From Mycobacterium basiliense (GTDB taxonomy: Bacteria > Actinomycetota > Actinomycetes > Mycobacteriales > Mycobacteriaceae), in contig NZ_LR130759.1 in the NCBI RefSeq assembly GCF_900292015.1, positions 3,844,001 through 3,908,000 on the forward strand: DNA of 64,000 nucleotides, in the 5' to 3' direction. Positions 45,415 through 56,934 of the stretch are shown one piece after another. Each line of letters starts with the position of its first letter. The first letter of the stretch is position 1. Both the position numbers and the translations under genes were made by a program. The notes under the pieces were generated by a model. That model worked only from the letters and a program-made list of their open reading frames with translations, made no database searches and was not told the origin of the DNA.

Positions 45415-47136
45415 TCAGATCCGGTCGTCGGCCTCGGTATCGGGGTCATAGCCGGGTAGCCCAAGTTCGCGACGCAACAGTTCGGCGCTGCGTTCGGCGA
45501 ACATCGAAATGGTCAAAAACGGGTTTACTCCGATGGCTCGGGGAATCACCGAGGCGTCGCAGACATAGAGCCCGTCGTAGGTACCCCCGTCGGGGTGGAA
45601 CACGCGTCCGGCGTGGTCGACTACGCCGGCATCGACGTTGTCGGAGGTAGCGCATCCACCCATCGGGTGGGCGGTGATTAGGTGCTTGCCCAGAAAACGC
45701 TTGTCCCACCGAGGGTTCTTGAGGTAAATCCCACCGACCGCCTCGACCGCCGGCTTCATGATCGCGTCAACGTCGCGGTAGACCGCCTCGGTGGGTGCCC
45801 CGGGCCAAACGATCTTGACCGAGCCATTCCTGCGCAACATCAGCTCGCCGTCGGAGTTGTCGTGAACCATGATCAGGAACCCCAGCGAGTGGTTCATCGC
45901 CCCGTCGGTGTTGAACCTGATGTCGCGGCGCCAGCGGTCGAGTTTCGCCGATCGTAGGTCGCGATAGTTGGTTGCGGCCAACCCCATCAACCCCAGCCGG
46001 AAACTGTCGACGAGGGCACGAGGCAGCGAGAGGTCCTCGACAGTGAACCGCTTGCGCAAGTCGGATTGATGGGCGCCGAAACGCATTACGGCGGTGATGC
46101 TCGGCCCGCACGCAAGCTCGGATCGCGGCGGGCCGTCGGTAGTGGCCCAGGTTTGCGTGTCGGTGCGCATGTCGGTGTTGTAGGCGATGGCGAAGTTGTC
46201 GCCGTTGCCGCTGAAGTTCTTGCCCAACCGGGTGGACAGTCTCAGCCCGGCCTGTCTCGAGCGCATCAGGATCGCGTTGGACCCCAGTGTGCCGGCGGCG
46301 ATCACGACGCGACGGGCAAGGATGGCAGTCTCGGCGTGCCGGCGTTTCGCCCCCGTGTGCCGGATGATCACTCGCCACCGACCGTCATCGGCGGGTTCGA
46401 TTCGTTGAGCTTCGGTGCCACAGAACATGTGCACGCCATGGTGCGCGGCCATAGGCAAATAGTTGGTCATCAGGGTGTTCTTTGACCCGGTGTTGTCGCC
46501 GGTACCGTCGCCGCCGTGGTTGGGGCACCGTCGCCGCTGCACGCCGTACTTGCTGACCCGATCCTCGCTACTCACGGTGATATCCAGAATCTGCAACTGT
46601 GCGCCCGCGTTCTTCGCGATCTGCGAGAATGCCTCGACCCGACGCAGCGGCACCTGCTGTGCGTAGGGCAGCGCTCCCAGCATGCGACGGGCCCGGGCGA
46701 AATATTCCTCCAACCCGCCGACCCCGTCCCCCTGCTGGTCGACCAATTCCTGGAACTGTCGCGGCCATGACGCCAGGAACACTTCTCGATCGGGCGCGAT
46801 CGCCACGTTGAAGTTGATCAACGAGGTACCGCCGAGTCCATTCGCGCGGATCACGTCGATGGTCTTGAATCGTTCGATCTCGATGAGACCCAGTGGATTC
46901 GACGAGGAGCGAAGTTGAGCCAGCGCGGTCTTCTCGGACTCGGGGAAGGTGCCGGTCGGATGCTCAGCACCGCGCTCCAGCAAGGCGATCGCGAGTTGGC
47001 CACCGGCGGTCGCATTGGCGACCGCCAGTCGTGCCGCGGTGATAGCACCGCCGTAACCGGAGCCCAGGATCAGTACGTCGTACTCGCTGCGCAGCGCGGC
47101 GGTGGATGTCGCCAAAGAACCGGCTACATCGGTCAT
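45415..47136 (-). CDS. GMC-family flavin oxidoreductase, cholesterol-oxidase-like
   Basis: 573 residues: FAD-binding ILGSGYGGAITAARLA (24-39), ANGLGGTSLINFNVAI (~98), YGVQRRRCPNHGGDGTGDN (~198) and the C-terminal catalytic-His region with HLITAHPMGGCATSDN and VCDASVIPRAIGVNPFLTIS. This pattern is close to mycobacterial ChoD-type cholesterol oxidases, so oxidation of a sterol or other alcohol is probable; true cholesterol activity cannot be told. ATG at 47136 has no strong ribosome-binding site; an in-frame TTG at 47160 adds eight residues. A 9-bp inverted repeat lies just upstream. The gene is extra relative to my memory of M. tuberculosis here. Confidence 0.85.
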   Translation of the reverse strand: MTDVAGSLATSTAALRSEYDVLILGSGYGGAITAARLAVANATAGGQLAIALLERGAEHPTGTFPESEKTALAQLRSSSNPLGLIEIERFKTIDVIRANGLGGTSLINFNVAIAPDREVFLASWPRQFQELVDQQGDGVGGLEEYFARARRMLGALPYAQQVPLRRVEAFSQIAKNAGAQLQILDITVSSEDRVSKYGVQRRRCPNHGGDGTGDNTGSKNTLMTNYLPMAAHHGVHMFCGTEAQRIEPADDGRWRVIIRHTGAKRRHAETAILARRVVIAAGTLGSNAILMRSRQAGLRLSTRLGKNFSGNGDNFAIAYNTDMRTDTQTWATTDGPPRSELACGPSITAVMRFGAHQSDLRKRFTVEDLSLPRALVDSFRLGLMGLAATNYRDLRSAKLDRWRRDIRFNTDGAMNHSLGFLIMVHDNSDGELMLRRNGSVKIVWPGAPTEAVYRDVDAIMKPAVEAVGGIYLKNPRWDKRFLGKHLITAHPMGGCATSDNVDAGVVDHAGRVFHPDGGTYDGLYVCDASVIPRAIGVNPFLTISMFAERSAELLRRELGLPGYDPDTEADDRI

Positions 47137-47167
47137 GAACAGCAACGTAGACGGTGGCAACGGCTAC

Positions 47168-47198
47168 GCGGGCGAAGTTGACCGAGAAATTCGCCCGC
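47168..47198. promoter_or_regulatory. 9-bp inverted repeat upstream of the GMC oxidoreductase
   Basis: GCGGGCGAA and TTCGCCCGC are perfect complements around 13 nt, 32 bp before the GMC ATG. Either a regulator site or an RNA hairpin in the leader; the regulator is unknown. The remainder of 47137-47454 (318 bp) shows no gene and should hold the divergent promoters. Confidence 0.5.
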
Positions 47199-47454
47199 AC
47201 CCACGGGTGTCCCTACCCCGATTGCCTCCTCAGCCTGAAGTGCAGTCCGGACACGGCTGCAGGAAATCTATTGCGGTCAAGGAGAACACGCGGCACAGGT
47301 GCTTCCGCGGGGCCTCGGCAGCCGACGATCCGGATCGCTTTGCGCGGACACCATCACGCCGCGCTGCCGGCCATCGTCCAATCGGCCGCCGTGATGCCGT
47401 TGTCCTCGGCTCCCGCAAACAACTGCGATCGGCGATCGGCGATACCATCGGCCG

Positions 47455-48021
47455 ATGTCGGAATTTTCTTTCGCCGAGCCCTATCCCGAGCCAGGCGCCC
47501 CTTGGTCTTTGCCCCCAGCACCCTCGACAGCGCCGCCGGGGCCGTGGCGTTGGGCTGTCGTGGCGGCCGTGGCGCTGGCAGTCGTCGCGCTGGGCGTTGG
47601 CGTTGTGGGCTGGTTTCGCCCCCAACCACGCAACACCCCACCGACGCCACCGACGCCCACGTTCAGCACCCAACAGATCACTGACGCACGGGAAGGCGTT
47701 TGCGCCGCGCACCGGATCGTGCGTCAGGCGGCCGTCTCGACTACCAATCAACCCAACCCGTCACCCGGTGATCCGATTGGCGATCTGGCCATAGCAGCGA
47801 ACGCTCGCCTGGCGCTCTACGGTGGTGGTGACTACCTGCTGAATCGCCTCGCCGCCGAGCCCGCGACTCCCGCTGAGTTGCGAGACGCGGTCCGATCGCT
47901 GGCCAATCTGCTGCAGGAACTTGCAATGAGCTACCTCGCCGGAAGCCCGGATTCCGTGATAACTCCCCTGCTACAGGCGTCGGATAAACGCACCAGAGCA
48001 GTGGATTCGCTCTGCACGTGA
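47455..48021 (+). CDS. Hypothetical single-pass membrane protein
   Basis: 188 residues: Pro-rich cytoplasmic N-terminus (~30), one TM helix (WAVVAAVALAVVALGVGVVGWF, ~34-55), a PTPPTPPTP linker and a ~115-residue extracytoplasmic helical domain with two Cys (GVCAAHR near 82 and SLCT at the end). The layout resembles a mycobacterial family of small TM proteins of unknown function. Convergent with the Rv2474c homologue, 22 bp apart. No strong ribosome-binding site is seen at the ATG. Confidence 0.65.
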   Translation: MSEFSFAEPYPEPGAPWSLPPAPSTAPPGPWRWAVVAAVALAVVALGVGVVGWFRPQPRNTPPTPPTPTFSTQQITDAREGVCAAHRIVRQAAVSTTNQPNPSPGDPIGDLAIAANARLALYGGGDYLLNRLAAEPATPAELRDAVRSLANLLQELAMSYLAGSPDSVITPLLQASDKRTRAVDSLCT

Positions 48022-48043
48022 CCCGGACCCCGATCCTGTTGGG

Positions 48044-48718
48044 TCAACGCAGCACGAGAGCGGGGTGGCCGCGGCGCCGGTAGACCGAGCCGAACCGGGC
48101 ATCGAGCCGCAGCCACGTCGGCAGAACTCGGACCCGGATCATTTCGTCGGCGTCGATCGCCGCCGCGGTCTGGGGCAAGAACCCCATTGCCGTCAAAGCG
48201 AACGCGCAGCGCATCGGTAGCCCGACGACGACATCGCCCGAACTGACCTGGATGACCTCTTGGTCCAGCAGCGAGATCGGCGGGCCATGGGCGCTGCCGT
48301 GCTCCTTGGCCAGCCGCGCGCCGCTTTGCGCCAGGTCGAGCATCGTCCGGGCCGGCACGTCATCGAGATGGGTGAAACCGGATTCCGGTGGTAGCGCCCC
48401 GCGCCACGCCGAGTCCATCGGGTACCCCACATCGACGTAGCCCGAAGCGTCCATCGCCGTCAGCCCCCGCGCCAGCCCGTCGGCACCGACCGAAACGTCG
48501 TTGGGTCGCACCTTGCCGGCCACCACCCGGCTGGCCAACACATCGAATCCCGTTGCCACCCATGCCGTCAGCAGTCCCGATGACCGGGCACGCAGCCGGA
48601 TCACGGCGGCGTTGTCGAGCCGCATCGCATGCTCGACGAACGTGGCCAGATCTGCGCGGTGCGCCCCACCGTGCAGCCAGAGTCCGCGCTCGGCGGCTTC
48701 CCCTATGCCCTGAGCCAC
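48044..48718 (-). CDS. Conserved hypothetical protein (Rv2474c type)
   Basis: 224 residues from a GTG at 48718 that overlaps the stop region of the thioesterase gene by 16 bp; upstream in-frame sequence only reads that gene in the wrong frame. Begins [18 protein letters not shown]; contains FVEHAMRLDNAAVIRLRARSS and SGDVVVGLPMRCAFALTAMGF. No domain is recognised. Conserved position after the gdh-thioesterase pair suggests a functional link that remains unknown. Confidence 0.78.
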   Translation of the reverse strand: MAQGIGEAAERGLWLHGGAHRADLATFVEHAMRLDNAAVIRLRARSSGLLTAWVATGFDVLASRVVAGKVRPNDVSVGADGLARGLTAMDASGYVDVGYPMDSAWRGALPPESGFTHLDDVPARTMLDLAQSGARLAKEHGSAHGPPISLLDQEVIQVSSGDVVVGLPMRCAFALTAMGFLPQTAAAIDADEMIRVRVLPTWLRLDARFGSVYRRRGHPALVLR

Positions 48719-49119
48719 CGTTGCAGATACTCCCGATGGTGAGCCGACAAGCGCACCAGCCGTTGCTCGTCGATGTGGAACGCGGCTAGCTGTGATTCGG
48801 CGATGACGGCCGGCTTGGAGTCCGGGTCCGCGCTGACCGACCGAACCTCGTAGCCCAGCGTGAAATCCACTGCGCGCAGCCGCTTGACCCACATTGTCAC
48901 CTGCAGCGGAGAATCGGACAGCCGCAACTGACCCTTGTAGGTGACCCGGACGTCGGCGATCAGCAGGCCGGTGGTTGTGATGTCCGCGCCGAAGGCGTCC
49001 TTGAGGAACGGGACGCGCGCCTCTTCGAGGATGGTGACCATGGTGGCGTGATTGACGTGCTGGTACATGTCGATGTCGGACCAGCGCACCGGCACTGGCG
49101 CGACGAACCCAGTACTCAT
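48703..49119 (-). CDS. Hotdog-fold acyl-CoA thioesterase (4HBT type, Rv2475c type)
   Basis: 138 residues; [20 protein letters not shown] (11-30) is the 4-hydroxybenzoyl-CoA-thioesterase active-site motif with Asp near 17 and the HVNH helix. Hydrolyses an acyl-CoA of unknown chain. ATG overlaps the gdh TGA by 4 bp (ATGA). Same length as the M. tuberculosis protein. Possibly helps salvage CoA, which is inference. Confidence 0.9.
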   Translation of the reverse strand: MSTGFVAPVPVRWSDIDMYQHVNHATMVTILEEARVPFLKDAFGADITTTGLLIADVRVTYKGQLRLSDSPLQVTMWVKRLRAVDFTLGYEVRSVSADPDSKPAVIAESQLAAFHIDEQRLVRLSAHHREYLQRWLRA

Positions 49120-52100
49120 CCGGAGATACCCCGTCCGCTTGTCCGTGTCATTCGGCGGATTTGGCGCGCCGCCACCGACAACGTCGCCAGATCCTTCTGA
49201 CCGCTTTCGCGGATCTCGTTGAGCGTCCGGCGGGCCCGCTCCACCCGGGAAGCGCTGAGGTGTTCCCATTCGACAATTTTCTGCTCACTACTTTCATCGG
49301 GCTCCCCCACCGCGAGCACATCGAAACACAACGACCGCAGCGCACCGTAGATGTCGTCACGAATCGCTAAGCGCGCCAATGAATGCCAGCGATCGCTTCG
49401 CGGTAGCTCCGAGACCGCCGTCAGCAACCCGTCCGCGCCCAGCCGGTCCACCAGCGCGAAATAGGTATCGGCGACTTCGGCGGCGTCCAGGTCGGCGATA
49501 TCGGCGATGTCGATGATGTCCAGCAGGCTGTAGCGGTACAGACCCACCGCGACCCGGTAGGCCAAATCTGCGGGCGCACCCTCGGAGATGAAGTCCGCGG
49601 CCTCTTTTTCCACAATGGCTTTGTCATCACCGCGCAGCCACTCCGACATTCGCGGGGTTAGCGCCTTGACTTTCGCGGCGAACCGATTGATTTCGGCGCC
49701 GACGGCCAACGGCTGCGGACGATAGTTGAGCAGCCAGCGACCGGCGCGATCGATCAACCTACGGGTATCCAGCGTCAACCGGTCCGACAGGCCGACCGGC
49801 AAGTTCGCCGCCCGGATCCGCCGCCAGATGTGATCCACACCAAAGATGGCGTCGGTGGCCACGTAGGTGCGTACCGCGTCGATCGGCGTGACACCGATAT
49901 CCTCGGCGATCCGGAAGGCATAGGTGATGCCGGCGGTGTCCACCAGGTCGTTGATGAGCATGGTGGTGACAATCTCGCGACGCAGCTGGTGTGAGCGGAT
50001 CTCGGGGGTGAACCGTTCGCGCAGTGGTTTCGGGAAGTAATAGGGCAACCTGGACGCGAACACATCCTGGTCCGGCAGCTCGGTGGCCAATACCCCCTCT
50101 TTGAGCGACAGCTTGACGTGCGCCATCAACGTCGCCAGCTCGGGTGAGGTGAGGCCGATACCCGCCTCGGCGCGCCGCAAGATCTCCTTCTCCGACGGCA
50201 GCGCTTCCAACTCCCGGTTGACTCCACGCTCGGCCACCAAATACCGGATCTGGTCGGCGTGGACCGGCAACAGGCTGGCCGCATTGGCGCGGCTGGTACC
50301 CATGAGGTCGTTCTGATCCTCGTTGTCGGTGAGCACCAGCTGTGCCACCTCGTCGGTCATCGACTCCAGCAGCTGTTTGCGTTCCTCGGGTTGGACCTTG
50401 CCGGCCGTGACCAGTGCGTCGATCAGGATCTTGATGTTGACCTCGTGATCGGAGCAGTCCACTCCGGCGGAGTTGTCCATCGCGTCGGTATTGATCCGGC
50501 CGCCGGACAGATCGAATTCGACGCGACCCAGTGCCGTCACACCGAGATTGCCGCCCTCACCGACCACCTTGGCGCGCACTTGATTCGCGTTGACCCGCAC
50601 CGGGTTATTGGCCCGATCGCCGACATCGGCATCGGACTCCGACTCGGCCTTGATGTAAGTGCCGATGCCGCCGTTGAAAAGTAAGTCGACCGGCGCCTGC
50701 AGAATGGCCCGGATCAGGTTGGGCGGCGACATCTCGGCGACGTCGGTGTCGATACCGAGCGCGTCGCGGACCTGTGGGCTGATCGGAATCGCCTTCTGCT
50801 CGCGGCTGTAGACTCCGCCGCCGTCGCTGATCAACGATCTGTCGTAGTCGTCCCAGCTGGACCGAGGCAACTCGAACATCCGCCGCCGTTCCTCCCACGA
50901 CGACGCGGCATCGGGTTCCGGGTCGAGGAAGACGTGTCGGTGATCGAAGGCCGCAACCAGCCTGATGTGCTTGCTAAGCAGCATGCCGTTGCCAAAGACG
51001 TCACCGCTCATGTCGCCGATGCCCACAACGGTGAAGTCCTCGGTCTGGGTGTCGACCCCGATTTCCCGGAAATGGCGTTTGACGGCTTCCCAGGCGCCCT
51101 TGGCGGTGATGCCCATGGCCTTGTGGTCGTACCCCACCGATCCACCGGAGGCAAACGCGTCACCCAGCCAGAACCCGTAGGACTTGGCGACGTCGTTGGC
51201 GATGTCGGAGAACGTGGCGGTGCCTTTGTCGGCGGCCACCACCAGGTAGGCGTCGTCGCCGTCGCGACGCACCACCTCCTGCGGAGGGCTGACCTGCCCA
51301 GTCGCGTGGTCGACGTTGTCGGTGACGTCGAGCAATCCCGAGATGAACAGCTGGTAGCAGGCGACGCCCTCGGCGCGGGTGGCATCACGGTCGGCCGCTC
51401 CGTCGCCGGTCGGTAGGGGCGGGCGCTTGACGACGAAGCCGCCCTTGGCCCCGACCGGCACAATGACAGCGTTCTTCACCGCTTGGGCCTTGACCAGACC
51501 CAAAATCTCGGTGCGGAAGTCATCGCGCCGGTCCGACCAGCGCAGGCCACCTCGCGCGACCGGTCCGAACCTCAGGTGCACGCCTTCCACGCGAGGCGAG
51601 TACACGAAGATCTCAAACTTGGGACGCGGCAGCGGCAGCTCGTCGATCAACGGTGCATCCAGCTTGAACACCAACACATCTCGCCCGCGAGCGGAACCCT
51701 CGCGGGAGACGAAGTAGTTGGTGCGCAAGGTGGCCTGAACCAGCGACGCGAATGCGCGCAGGATGCGGTCGGTGTCCAAACTCACCAGCGCATCGATGTC
51801 GGCTGCGACGGCCGCGGCGGCCGCTTGCGCGTCTCGACGCACCGGTGAGCCCGCCGGCCTGGGATCGAACAACGCCTCAAAGAGTGTGATCAATGACCGC
51901 GCGGTCGAGGGATGTTCGTTGAGCACCGATTCGATGTAGGACTGGCTGTAGGAAAAGCCCGCTTGGCGCAGGTACCTCGAGTAAGCGCGCAGCACCACCA
52001 CCTGCTGCCAGGTCAACCCCGCGCGCATCACCAGTTCGTTGAACCGATCAATCTCGACGCGACCCTGCCAGATCGCGGTGACGGTATCGGCGAATCGCTC

Positions 52101-53960
52101 TGCGGCCGCATCCCGCTCGGCGACTGTGGTGGCCGTAGGGATCGTCGGATGCAGCGCGATCTTGAATTGATAAATCCAGACCGGTAGCCCGTCGGGGCGG
52201 GTCACCGTGAACGGACGCTCTTCGAGCACCACCACACCCATGCTCTGCAGCATCGGCAAAAGCTCGCTCAGCGATGCGGTGCACCCACCGAGAAACCAGG
52301 TCAGCTGGGCAACGCCGCTCTCGTCGGCATCGTCGCCCTCGGAAAATACCAACTTGACCGAATCGTCGGCCAGCTCGTTGATGATGGCGATGTGGTCGAT
52401 GGCGTGGGTCGGGTTCACTGCCTGCTTGTAGGCCTCGGGGAAGGCGGCCGCGTAATGCTCGGCGTCAGCGTGCCCGACAGAGCCGTCGGCGGCGGCCCCG
52501 ATCAGCCGATCGGCCCAGGTTCGCGCGGCTTCACTGAGTAGCGCCTGGATCCGGGTGCGGTTGGCCTCGGAAACATCGACCGCGCCCGGCGTGGCGGCCG
52601 CTTCCGTCTCGGGCAACCGGACCATGAAATGCATTAATGCCCAAGGTGATTCGCTGACCCGAGCGGTAAATTCCAGTCGCGTCCCGCCAAACTCGCGGAC
52701 CAGGATGTCCTCAATCTGCAAGCGCACGGGCGTCGTGTAGCGATCACGAGGCACGTACACCAGGCACGAGACGAAGAACTGGAGCCGATCCACGCGCAGG
52801 AACAACAAGGCACGACGTTGCGATCCCAAATCCACCACGGCCTTGGCCATCGCCAACAGCCCTTCGGCGCTCAGCGTGAAAAGCTCCGGGCGCGGAACGG
52901 TCTGGATGACATCGAGCAGGAGCTGGCCCGGATGGCTGGGATCGCTGCCGGCCAGCTCGAGCGCCTCACGCACCCGCTGCGAGATCGCCGGGATCTCGAG
53001 CACGTCGGCGTTCATGGCCGCAACGCTGAACAGGCCCACAAAACGATGCTCGAGAACGTCTCCGCCACCAAGGTTTTCGCGCACCGCGATGGCATACGGG
53101 TACGCGCCATAACGCAGATAGCTGCCGACCCGGGCTTGAGCCAGGACCAGCAGCTTGGCTTCATCGGTCAGCCGCGGCCGAGTGCCCGTCCGCGCGCGCA
53201 ACACGCCGAGCCCGCTGGACCCGTCGCCAATGACCATCCCGTTGTTGACTCGACAGGGTTGGTAACCCAGGAGGAGAAAGTTCCCATCGCCCAGCCAACG
53301 CAGCAGTGCCGCGACATCGGTGCGATCGGGCGCCGAATAGTGGCCTTCGGGGTCACTGTCGACCGCAGCAGCCAATTCGGCCAGGGTGGCGATCATCGCT
53401 GAGGCGTCGGTTGCGACGCGCTGGACGTCCGCCAGCACCCTGGGCAGCAGCTGTTCCACCTCGGTGAGGGTTTTTGCCTCAACTGACGGCGAAAGCTGGA
53501 CCTGAATCCAGGCCTCACCGACATAGCGAGAGGTGTCGGCCGCTTTGGGTTCCACCCCGAGCAGTTCCCCCGTGTCGCTGCGGCGCACCTCGAACAACGG
53601 TGTCATGACGGCGGTGTAATCGACCCCGAGCCGGTGCAGCAGCACCGTCACGGAGTCCATCAGCATGCCGCCGTGCTCGGTGACCACTTGCAACGCCGGC
53701 CCGAACCCTGCCGGATCATCTGCCGGGTAGACGGCGACATTGCTTTCCCCGGGCGGACGCTGCTGGCCCAGCCGATAGTGCGCACGCAGCATCGACACCG
53801 TCAACGCCGAGGCCGGCGGTTCCGAAGTCCGTGCCCCGTCATCCGCCTGGCCGCGATAGCTGTCCAGATAGGCCTTGCAGATCCACTCGGGAACGTCCGC
53901 AATCTCGGTGAATGCGGTCCACGCCCCCGCATCCTGCTTGGCCTCGGGATCGATCGTCAT
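49116..53960 (-). CDS. gdh: NAD-specific glutamate dehydrogenase, large (180-kDa) class
   Basis: Deaminates glutamate to 2-oxoglutarate. 1614 residues: a ~700-residue N-terminal regulatory region with ACT-like segments, the catalytic GDH core (~750-1280; [30 protein letters not shown] with the active Lys, and [12 protein letters not shown]) and a helical C-terminal region. In mycobacteria this enzyme is inhibited by the FHA protein GarA (family knowledge). The ATG at 53960 has GGGAG 8 nt upstream; the in-frame ATG 13 codons upstream lacks a site. Ends in the coupled thioesterase gene. Confidence 0.95.
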   Translation of the reverse strand: MTIDPEAKQDAGAWTAFTEIADVPEWICKAYLDSYRGQADDGARTSEPPASALTVSMLRAHYRLGQQRPPGESNVAVYPADDPAGFGPALQVVTEHGGMLMDSVTVLLHRLGVDYTAVMTPLFEVRRSDTGELLGVEPKAADTSRYVGEAWIQVQLSPSVEAKTLTEVEQLLPRVLADVQRVATDASAMIATLAELAAAVDSDPEGHYSAPDRTDVAALLRWLGDGNFLLLGYQPCRVNNGMVIGDGSSGLGVLRARTGTRPRLTDEAKLLVLAQARVGSYLRYGAYPYAIAVRENLGGGDVLEHRFVGLFSVAAMNADVLEIPAISQRVREALELAGSDPSHPGQLLLDVIQTVPRPELFTLSAEGLLAMAKAVVDLGSQRRALLFLRVDRLQFFVSCLVYVPRDRYTTPVRLQIEDILVREFGGTRLEFTARVSESPWALMHFMVRLPETEAAATPGAVDVSEANRTRIQALLSEAARTWADRLIGAAADGSVGHADAEHYAAAFPEAYKQAVNPTHAIDHIAIINELADDSVKLVFSEGDDADESGVAQLTWFLGGCTASLSELLPMLQSMGVVVLEERPFTVTRPDGLPVWIYQFKIALHPTIPTATTVAERDAAAERFADTVTAIWQGRVEIDRFNELVMRAGLTWQQVVVLRAYSRYLRQAGFSYSQSYIESVLNEHPSTARSLITLFEALFDPRPAGSPVRRDAQAAAAAVAADIDALVSLDTDRILRAFASLVQATLRTNYFVSREGSARGRDVLVFKLDAPLIDELPLPRPKFEIFVYSPRVEGVHLRFGPVARGGLRWSDRRDDFRTEILGLVKAQAVKNAVIVPVGAKGGFVVKRPPLPTGDGAADRDATRAEGVACYQLFISGLLDVTDNVDHATGQVSPPQEVVRRDGDDAYLVVAADKGTATFSDIANDVAKSYGFWLGDAFASGGSVGYDHKAMGITAKGAWEAVKRHFREIGVDTQTEDFTVVGIGDMSGDVFGNGMLLSKHIRLVAAFDHRHVFLDPEPDAASSWEERRRMFELPRSSWDDYDRSLISDGGGVYSREQKAIPISPQVRDALGIDTDVAEMSPPNLIRAILQAPVDLLFNGGIGTYIKAESESDADVGDRANNPVRVNANQVRAKVVGEGGNLGVTALGRVEFDLSGGRINTDAMDNSAGVDCSDHEVNIKILIDALVTAGKVQPEERKQLLESMTDEVAQLVLTDNEDQNDLMGTSRANAASLLPVHADQIRYLVAERGVNRELEALPSEKEILRRAEAGIGLTSPELATLMAHVKLSLKEGVLATELPDQDVFASRLPYYFPKPLRERFTPEIRSHQLRREIVTTMLINDLVDTAGITYAFRIAEDIGVTPIDAVRTYVATDAIFGVDHIWRRIRAANLPVGLSDRLTLDTRRLIDRAGRWLLNYRPQPLAVGAEINRFAAKVKALTPRMSEWLRGDDKAIVEKEAADFISEGAPADLAYRVAVGLYRYSLLDIIDIADIADLDAAEVADTYFALVDRLGADGLLTAVSELPRSDRWHSLARLAIRDDIYGALRSLCFDVLAVGEPDESSEQKIVEWEHLSASRVERARRTLNEIRESGQKDLATLSVAARQIRRMTRTSGRGISG

Positions 53961-54015
53961 GCCGAGTGCTCCCAACTCACGACGGATACCGCTGCGCATT
54001 GCGGCAGAGCTGACA

Positions 54016-55692
54016 CTAGTCGCGTGTCAACCTGCGGTGGGTGACCCTGTGGGGACGCGCGGCTTCGACGCCCAACCGTTCCACCTTGTTCTCCTCGTAA
54101 GCACCGAAGTTGCCCTCGAACCAGAACCACTTGGCCTCGCTGTCGGCGTCGCCTTCCCAGGCCAAGATGTGCGTACAGGTCCGGTCGAGAAACCAGCGAT
54201 CGTGCGAGATCACCACCGCGCAACCAGGGAAATTGACCAGCGCGTTTTCCAGTGAACTCAAGGTCTCGACATCTAGATCGTTGGTCGGTTCATCCAGCAG
54301 GATCAGATTGCCGCCCTGCTTGAGGGTCAACGCAAGGTTGAGCCTGTTGCGTTCACCGCCCGACAACACGCCAGCGGGCTTCTGCTGGTCGGGTCCTTTG
54401 AACCCGAACGCCGACACATACGCCCGCGACGGCACCTCGGACTGACCGACCTCGATGTAGTCCAGACCGTCGGAGACGACTTCCCACACTGTCTTCTTCG
54501 GATCAATGCCCGCCCGGGCCTGGTCGACATAGCTCAGCTTGACCGTCTCGCCGACCTTGACCGTGCCGCTGTCCGGCTCCTCAAGCCCGACGATGGTCTT
54601 GAACAGGGTGGTCTTGCCGACCCCGTTGGGGCCGATGACACCAACGATGCCGTTGCGCGGCAAGGTGAACGACAGATCCTTGATCAGGGTGCGTCCACCG
54701 AACCCCTTGTCCAGGTGCTCGACCTCCACCACCACCGCGCCCAGGCGGGGCCCGACGGGGATCTGGATCTCCTCGAAGTCGAGCTTGCGGGTCTTCTCCG
54801 CCTCCGCGGCCATCTCCTCGTAGCGCTGCAGTCGGGCCTTGCTTTTGGCCTGGCGCGCCTTGGCACCCGACCGGACCCAGGCCAGCTCGTCTTGCAGTCG
54901 CTTCTGCAGCTTGGCGTCCTTGCGGCCCTGCACCGCCAGCCGCTCGGCCTTTTTCTCCAGATAGGTCGAGTAGTTGCCTTCGTAGGGATAGGCACGGCCG
55001 CGATCCAATTCCAGGATCCATTCGGCGACATTGTCCAGGAAGTACCGGTCGTGTGTGACCGCCAGGATTGCGCCGGGGTAGCTGGCAAGGTGCTGTTCGA
55101 GCCACTGCACGCTCTCCGCGTCCAGGTGGTTGGTCGGCTCGTCGAGGAGCAACAGGTCAGGCTTTGACAGCAGCAGTTTGCACAGGGCGACGCGGCGACG
55201 TTCACCACCAGACAGGTTGCTGACCGGCTCGTCGGGCGGCGGGCAGCGCAGCGCATCCATCGCCTGCTCCAGCTGTGAATCGACGTCCCACGCGTCGGCG
55301 TGATCCAGTTCCTCCTGCAGCCGGCCCATCTCCTCCATCAACTCATCGGTGTAGTCGGTGGCCATCAACTCGGCGACTTCATTGAACCGATCCAGTTTGA
55401 TCTTGATATCACCCAAGCCTTCTTCGACGTTGCCTCGAACGGTCTTCTCTTCGTCCAGCGGGGGCTCCTGCTGCAGGATGCCGACGCTGGCGCCGGTAGC
55501 CAGGAAAGCGTCACCATTGTTCGGCTTGTCCAGACCGGCCATGATCCGCAAGACGCTCGACTTACCGGCCCCATTGGGGCCGACGACGCCGATCTTGGCG
55601 CCGGGGTAGAAGCTCAACGTGACGTCGTCGAGGATCACCTTGTCACCGTGCGCCTTGCGGACCTTCTTCATCGTGTAGATGAACTCAGCCAT
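54016..55692 (-). CDS. ettA: ABC-F translational throttle EttA-like ATPase
   Basis: Ribosome-binding ABC-F protein sensing energy state or rescuing translation; not a transporter since it has no membrane domain. 558 residues with two ABC cassettes: GPNGAGKS (38-45) and [12 protein letters not shown] in the first, GPNGVGKT (~363) and [13 protein letters not shown] in the second, and an arm and linker rich in charged residues between. Same length as Rv2477c. Frame extension upstream of [16 protein letters not shown] lacks similarity. Lies 55 bp before gdh. Confidence 0.94.
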   Translation of the reverse strand: MAEFIYTMKKVRKAHGDKVILDDVTLSFYPGAKIGVVGPNGAGKSSVLRIMAGLDKPNNGDAFLATGASVGILQQEPPLDEEKTVRGNVEEGLGDIKIKLDRFNEVAELMATDYTDELMEEMGRLQEELDHADAWDVDSQLEQAMDALRCPPPDEPVSNLSGGERRRVALCKLLLSKPDLLLLDEPTNHLDAESVQWLEQHLASYPGAILAVTHDRYFLDNVAEWILELDRGRAYPYEGNYSTYLEKKAERLAVQGRKDAKLQKRLQDELAWVRSGAKARQAKSKARLQRYEEMAAEAEKTRKLDFEEIQIPVGPRLGAVVVEVEHLDKGFGGRTLIKDLSFTLPRNGIVGVIGPNGVGKTTLFKTIVGLEEPDSGTVKVGETVKLSYVDQARAGIDPKKTVWEVVSDGLDYIEVGQSEVPSRAYVSAFGFKGPDQQKPAGVLSGGERNRLNLALTLKQGGNLILLDEPTNDLDVETLSSLENALVNFPGCAVVISHDRWFLDRTCTHILAWEGDADSEAKWFWFEGNFGAYEENKVERLGVEAARPHRVTHRRLTRD

Positions 55693-55759
55693 GCCGCGGT
55701 TTTGCCTTTCTGGTCGCTCGGAATTACTCGCCGCCCATCCTAGGCACCGCGTGTCGGGG

Positions 55760-56278
55760 CTACGCCGACAGTGGCATCGGGGCGCGGCCAGCAGCGTCCT
55801 CATCGGTGACGTCGAGCACCGAGTCGACCGCGCCCGCCACCGGCTCCCCGTCGTCGCCACCTACCGCGCTCGGGTCTTGCGTCGCCGAGGCCGCAGGAAC
55901 GTTGTCCGGGCTAGGTCCGGTGTAGCCGGGCCTCTCGATACGCACGAACACCCGCGATAGGTCGGGGCCGACCGACCGCGCCCGCATCTCTAGCGAGGAA
56001 CGACGATTGCCATCCCGGTCCTCGTACTCGCTGGTGTAGACGTGGCCCACCGCGATGACGGGTGCGCCTTTGCCCAGCGCCGCGCCCACCCCGGTGACCA
56101 ACCGGCCCCAGCAATTGACGGTGATAAACAACGAGTTTCCCGGCTCCCAGCTACCGTTACCGGTGCGTCGGCGGGAATTGCTGGCTACCCGGAACTTGAT
56201 GACCTCCTGATCACCGACCTTTCGGCGCTGTGGGTCGTTGACAATATGGCCGACCACGGTCAGAGGCGTTTCAAACAT
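55760..56278 (-). CDS. Single-stranded DNA-binding protein, second mycobacterial type (SSBb)
   Basis: 172 residues: OB fold at 1-~115 (MFETPLTVVGHIVNDPQRRK, NSLFITVNCWGRLVTG, GHVYTSEYEDRDGNRR) with a C-terminal tail that is acidic but lacks the DDIPF-type end, ending MPLSA. This is the Rv2478c-type paralogue, distinct from the main ssb beside rpsF/rpsR. AAAGGAAA 6 nt before the ATG sets the start; a longer frame has no support. Starts the ssb-ettA-gdh run. Confidence 0.9.
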   Translation of the reverse strand: MFETPLTVVGHIVNDPQRRKVGDQEVIKFRVASNSRRRTGNGSWEPGNSLFITVNCWGRLVTGVGAALGKGAPVIAVGHVYTSEYEDRDGNRRSSLEMRARSVGPDLSRVFVRIERPGYTGPSPDNVPAASATQDPSAVGGDDGEPVAGAVDSVLDVTDEDAAGRAPMPLSA

Positions 56279-56652
56279 GGCTCGTTTCCTTTCACCGATT
56301 TCTCCGGAGGTCTCCCGGCGCATCCGCTTGATGCTGACTGCCATTCAGCTGGGTGGCACCGACAGCAGTTCGGAGATTTGCCGGCAGGCGCCCCGGCCTG
56401 TGCGTAAGGCCGCAACTGTGGATTAACCAACTCCAGGCCCGCCGGTGACGCGCACCACCGCGCTCGATTAGGGCAGCGGGCCGCCCGGCCGGCAGGGGCG
56501 GAATTGCCGGAAACCGGAGAGCCACATTGACCGCAGACCAATTTTCTCGAGTATTCGAAAATGCCCGACTGCGCAGAACCCCGGCGATAGGCTCCAATGG
56601 TCGTCGCATATGCGACCAACGGCGACAGACCAGCAAATGGAGGGTACGGGCG
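56279..56652. other. Divergent gap between SSBb and the small lipoprotein
   Basis: 374 bp with no supportable gene; should hold the two divergent promoters. The first third is GC-rich with no clear repeat. Confidence 0.5.
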
Positions 56653-56808
56653 ATGAACGAGAACCTGAAAAGTAGGAAGATGACAACCCGGTTGGCCTGG
56701 GCTGCCGGCGCCGTGTTGACCGCAGCGTTCGCGCTGCTAGCGGTTGGCTGCTCGTCGGACATCGTCGACACTCCAAGTCCGGAGATAACGGAGATACCCG
56801 GTTGTTAG
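56653..56808 (+). CDS. Small predicted lipoprotein
   Basis: 51 residues: charged N-terminus (MNENLKSRKMTTR), a hydrophobic core LAWAAGAVLTAAFALLA and the lipobox-like AVGC with Cys33, leaving an 18-residue mature acidic peptide ending IPGC. GGAGG 9 nt upstream of the ATG supports translation from 56653 rather than the longer frame at 56527. Very short for a lipoprotein, so it could be a leader or a surface peptide. Function unknown. Confidence 0.6.
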   Translation: MNENLKSRKMTTRLAWAAGAVLTAAFALLAVGCSSDIVDTPSPEITEIPGC

Positions 56809-56934
56809 GGTGCGCGTGCACCGCTGCCGTTCGACGCCGCGGTTGCGGCGCCGACACCCCGTAGCCTCCGACCCGATCGCGGCCGAGGGGACACAAACCC
56901 CGGCCGCGGCGGGTTTCGCGATACCAGGTGACCA

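Noticed and set aside
55693..55860. 56-residue N-terminal extension of the ABC-F protein
   Set aside because: It reads across the SSBb 3' end and lacks similarity; the ABC-F family start is MAEFIYTM at 55692.
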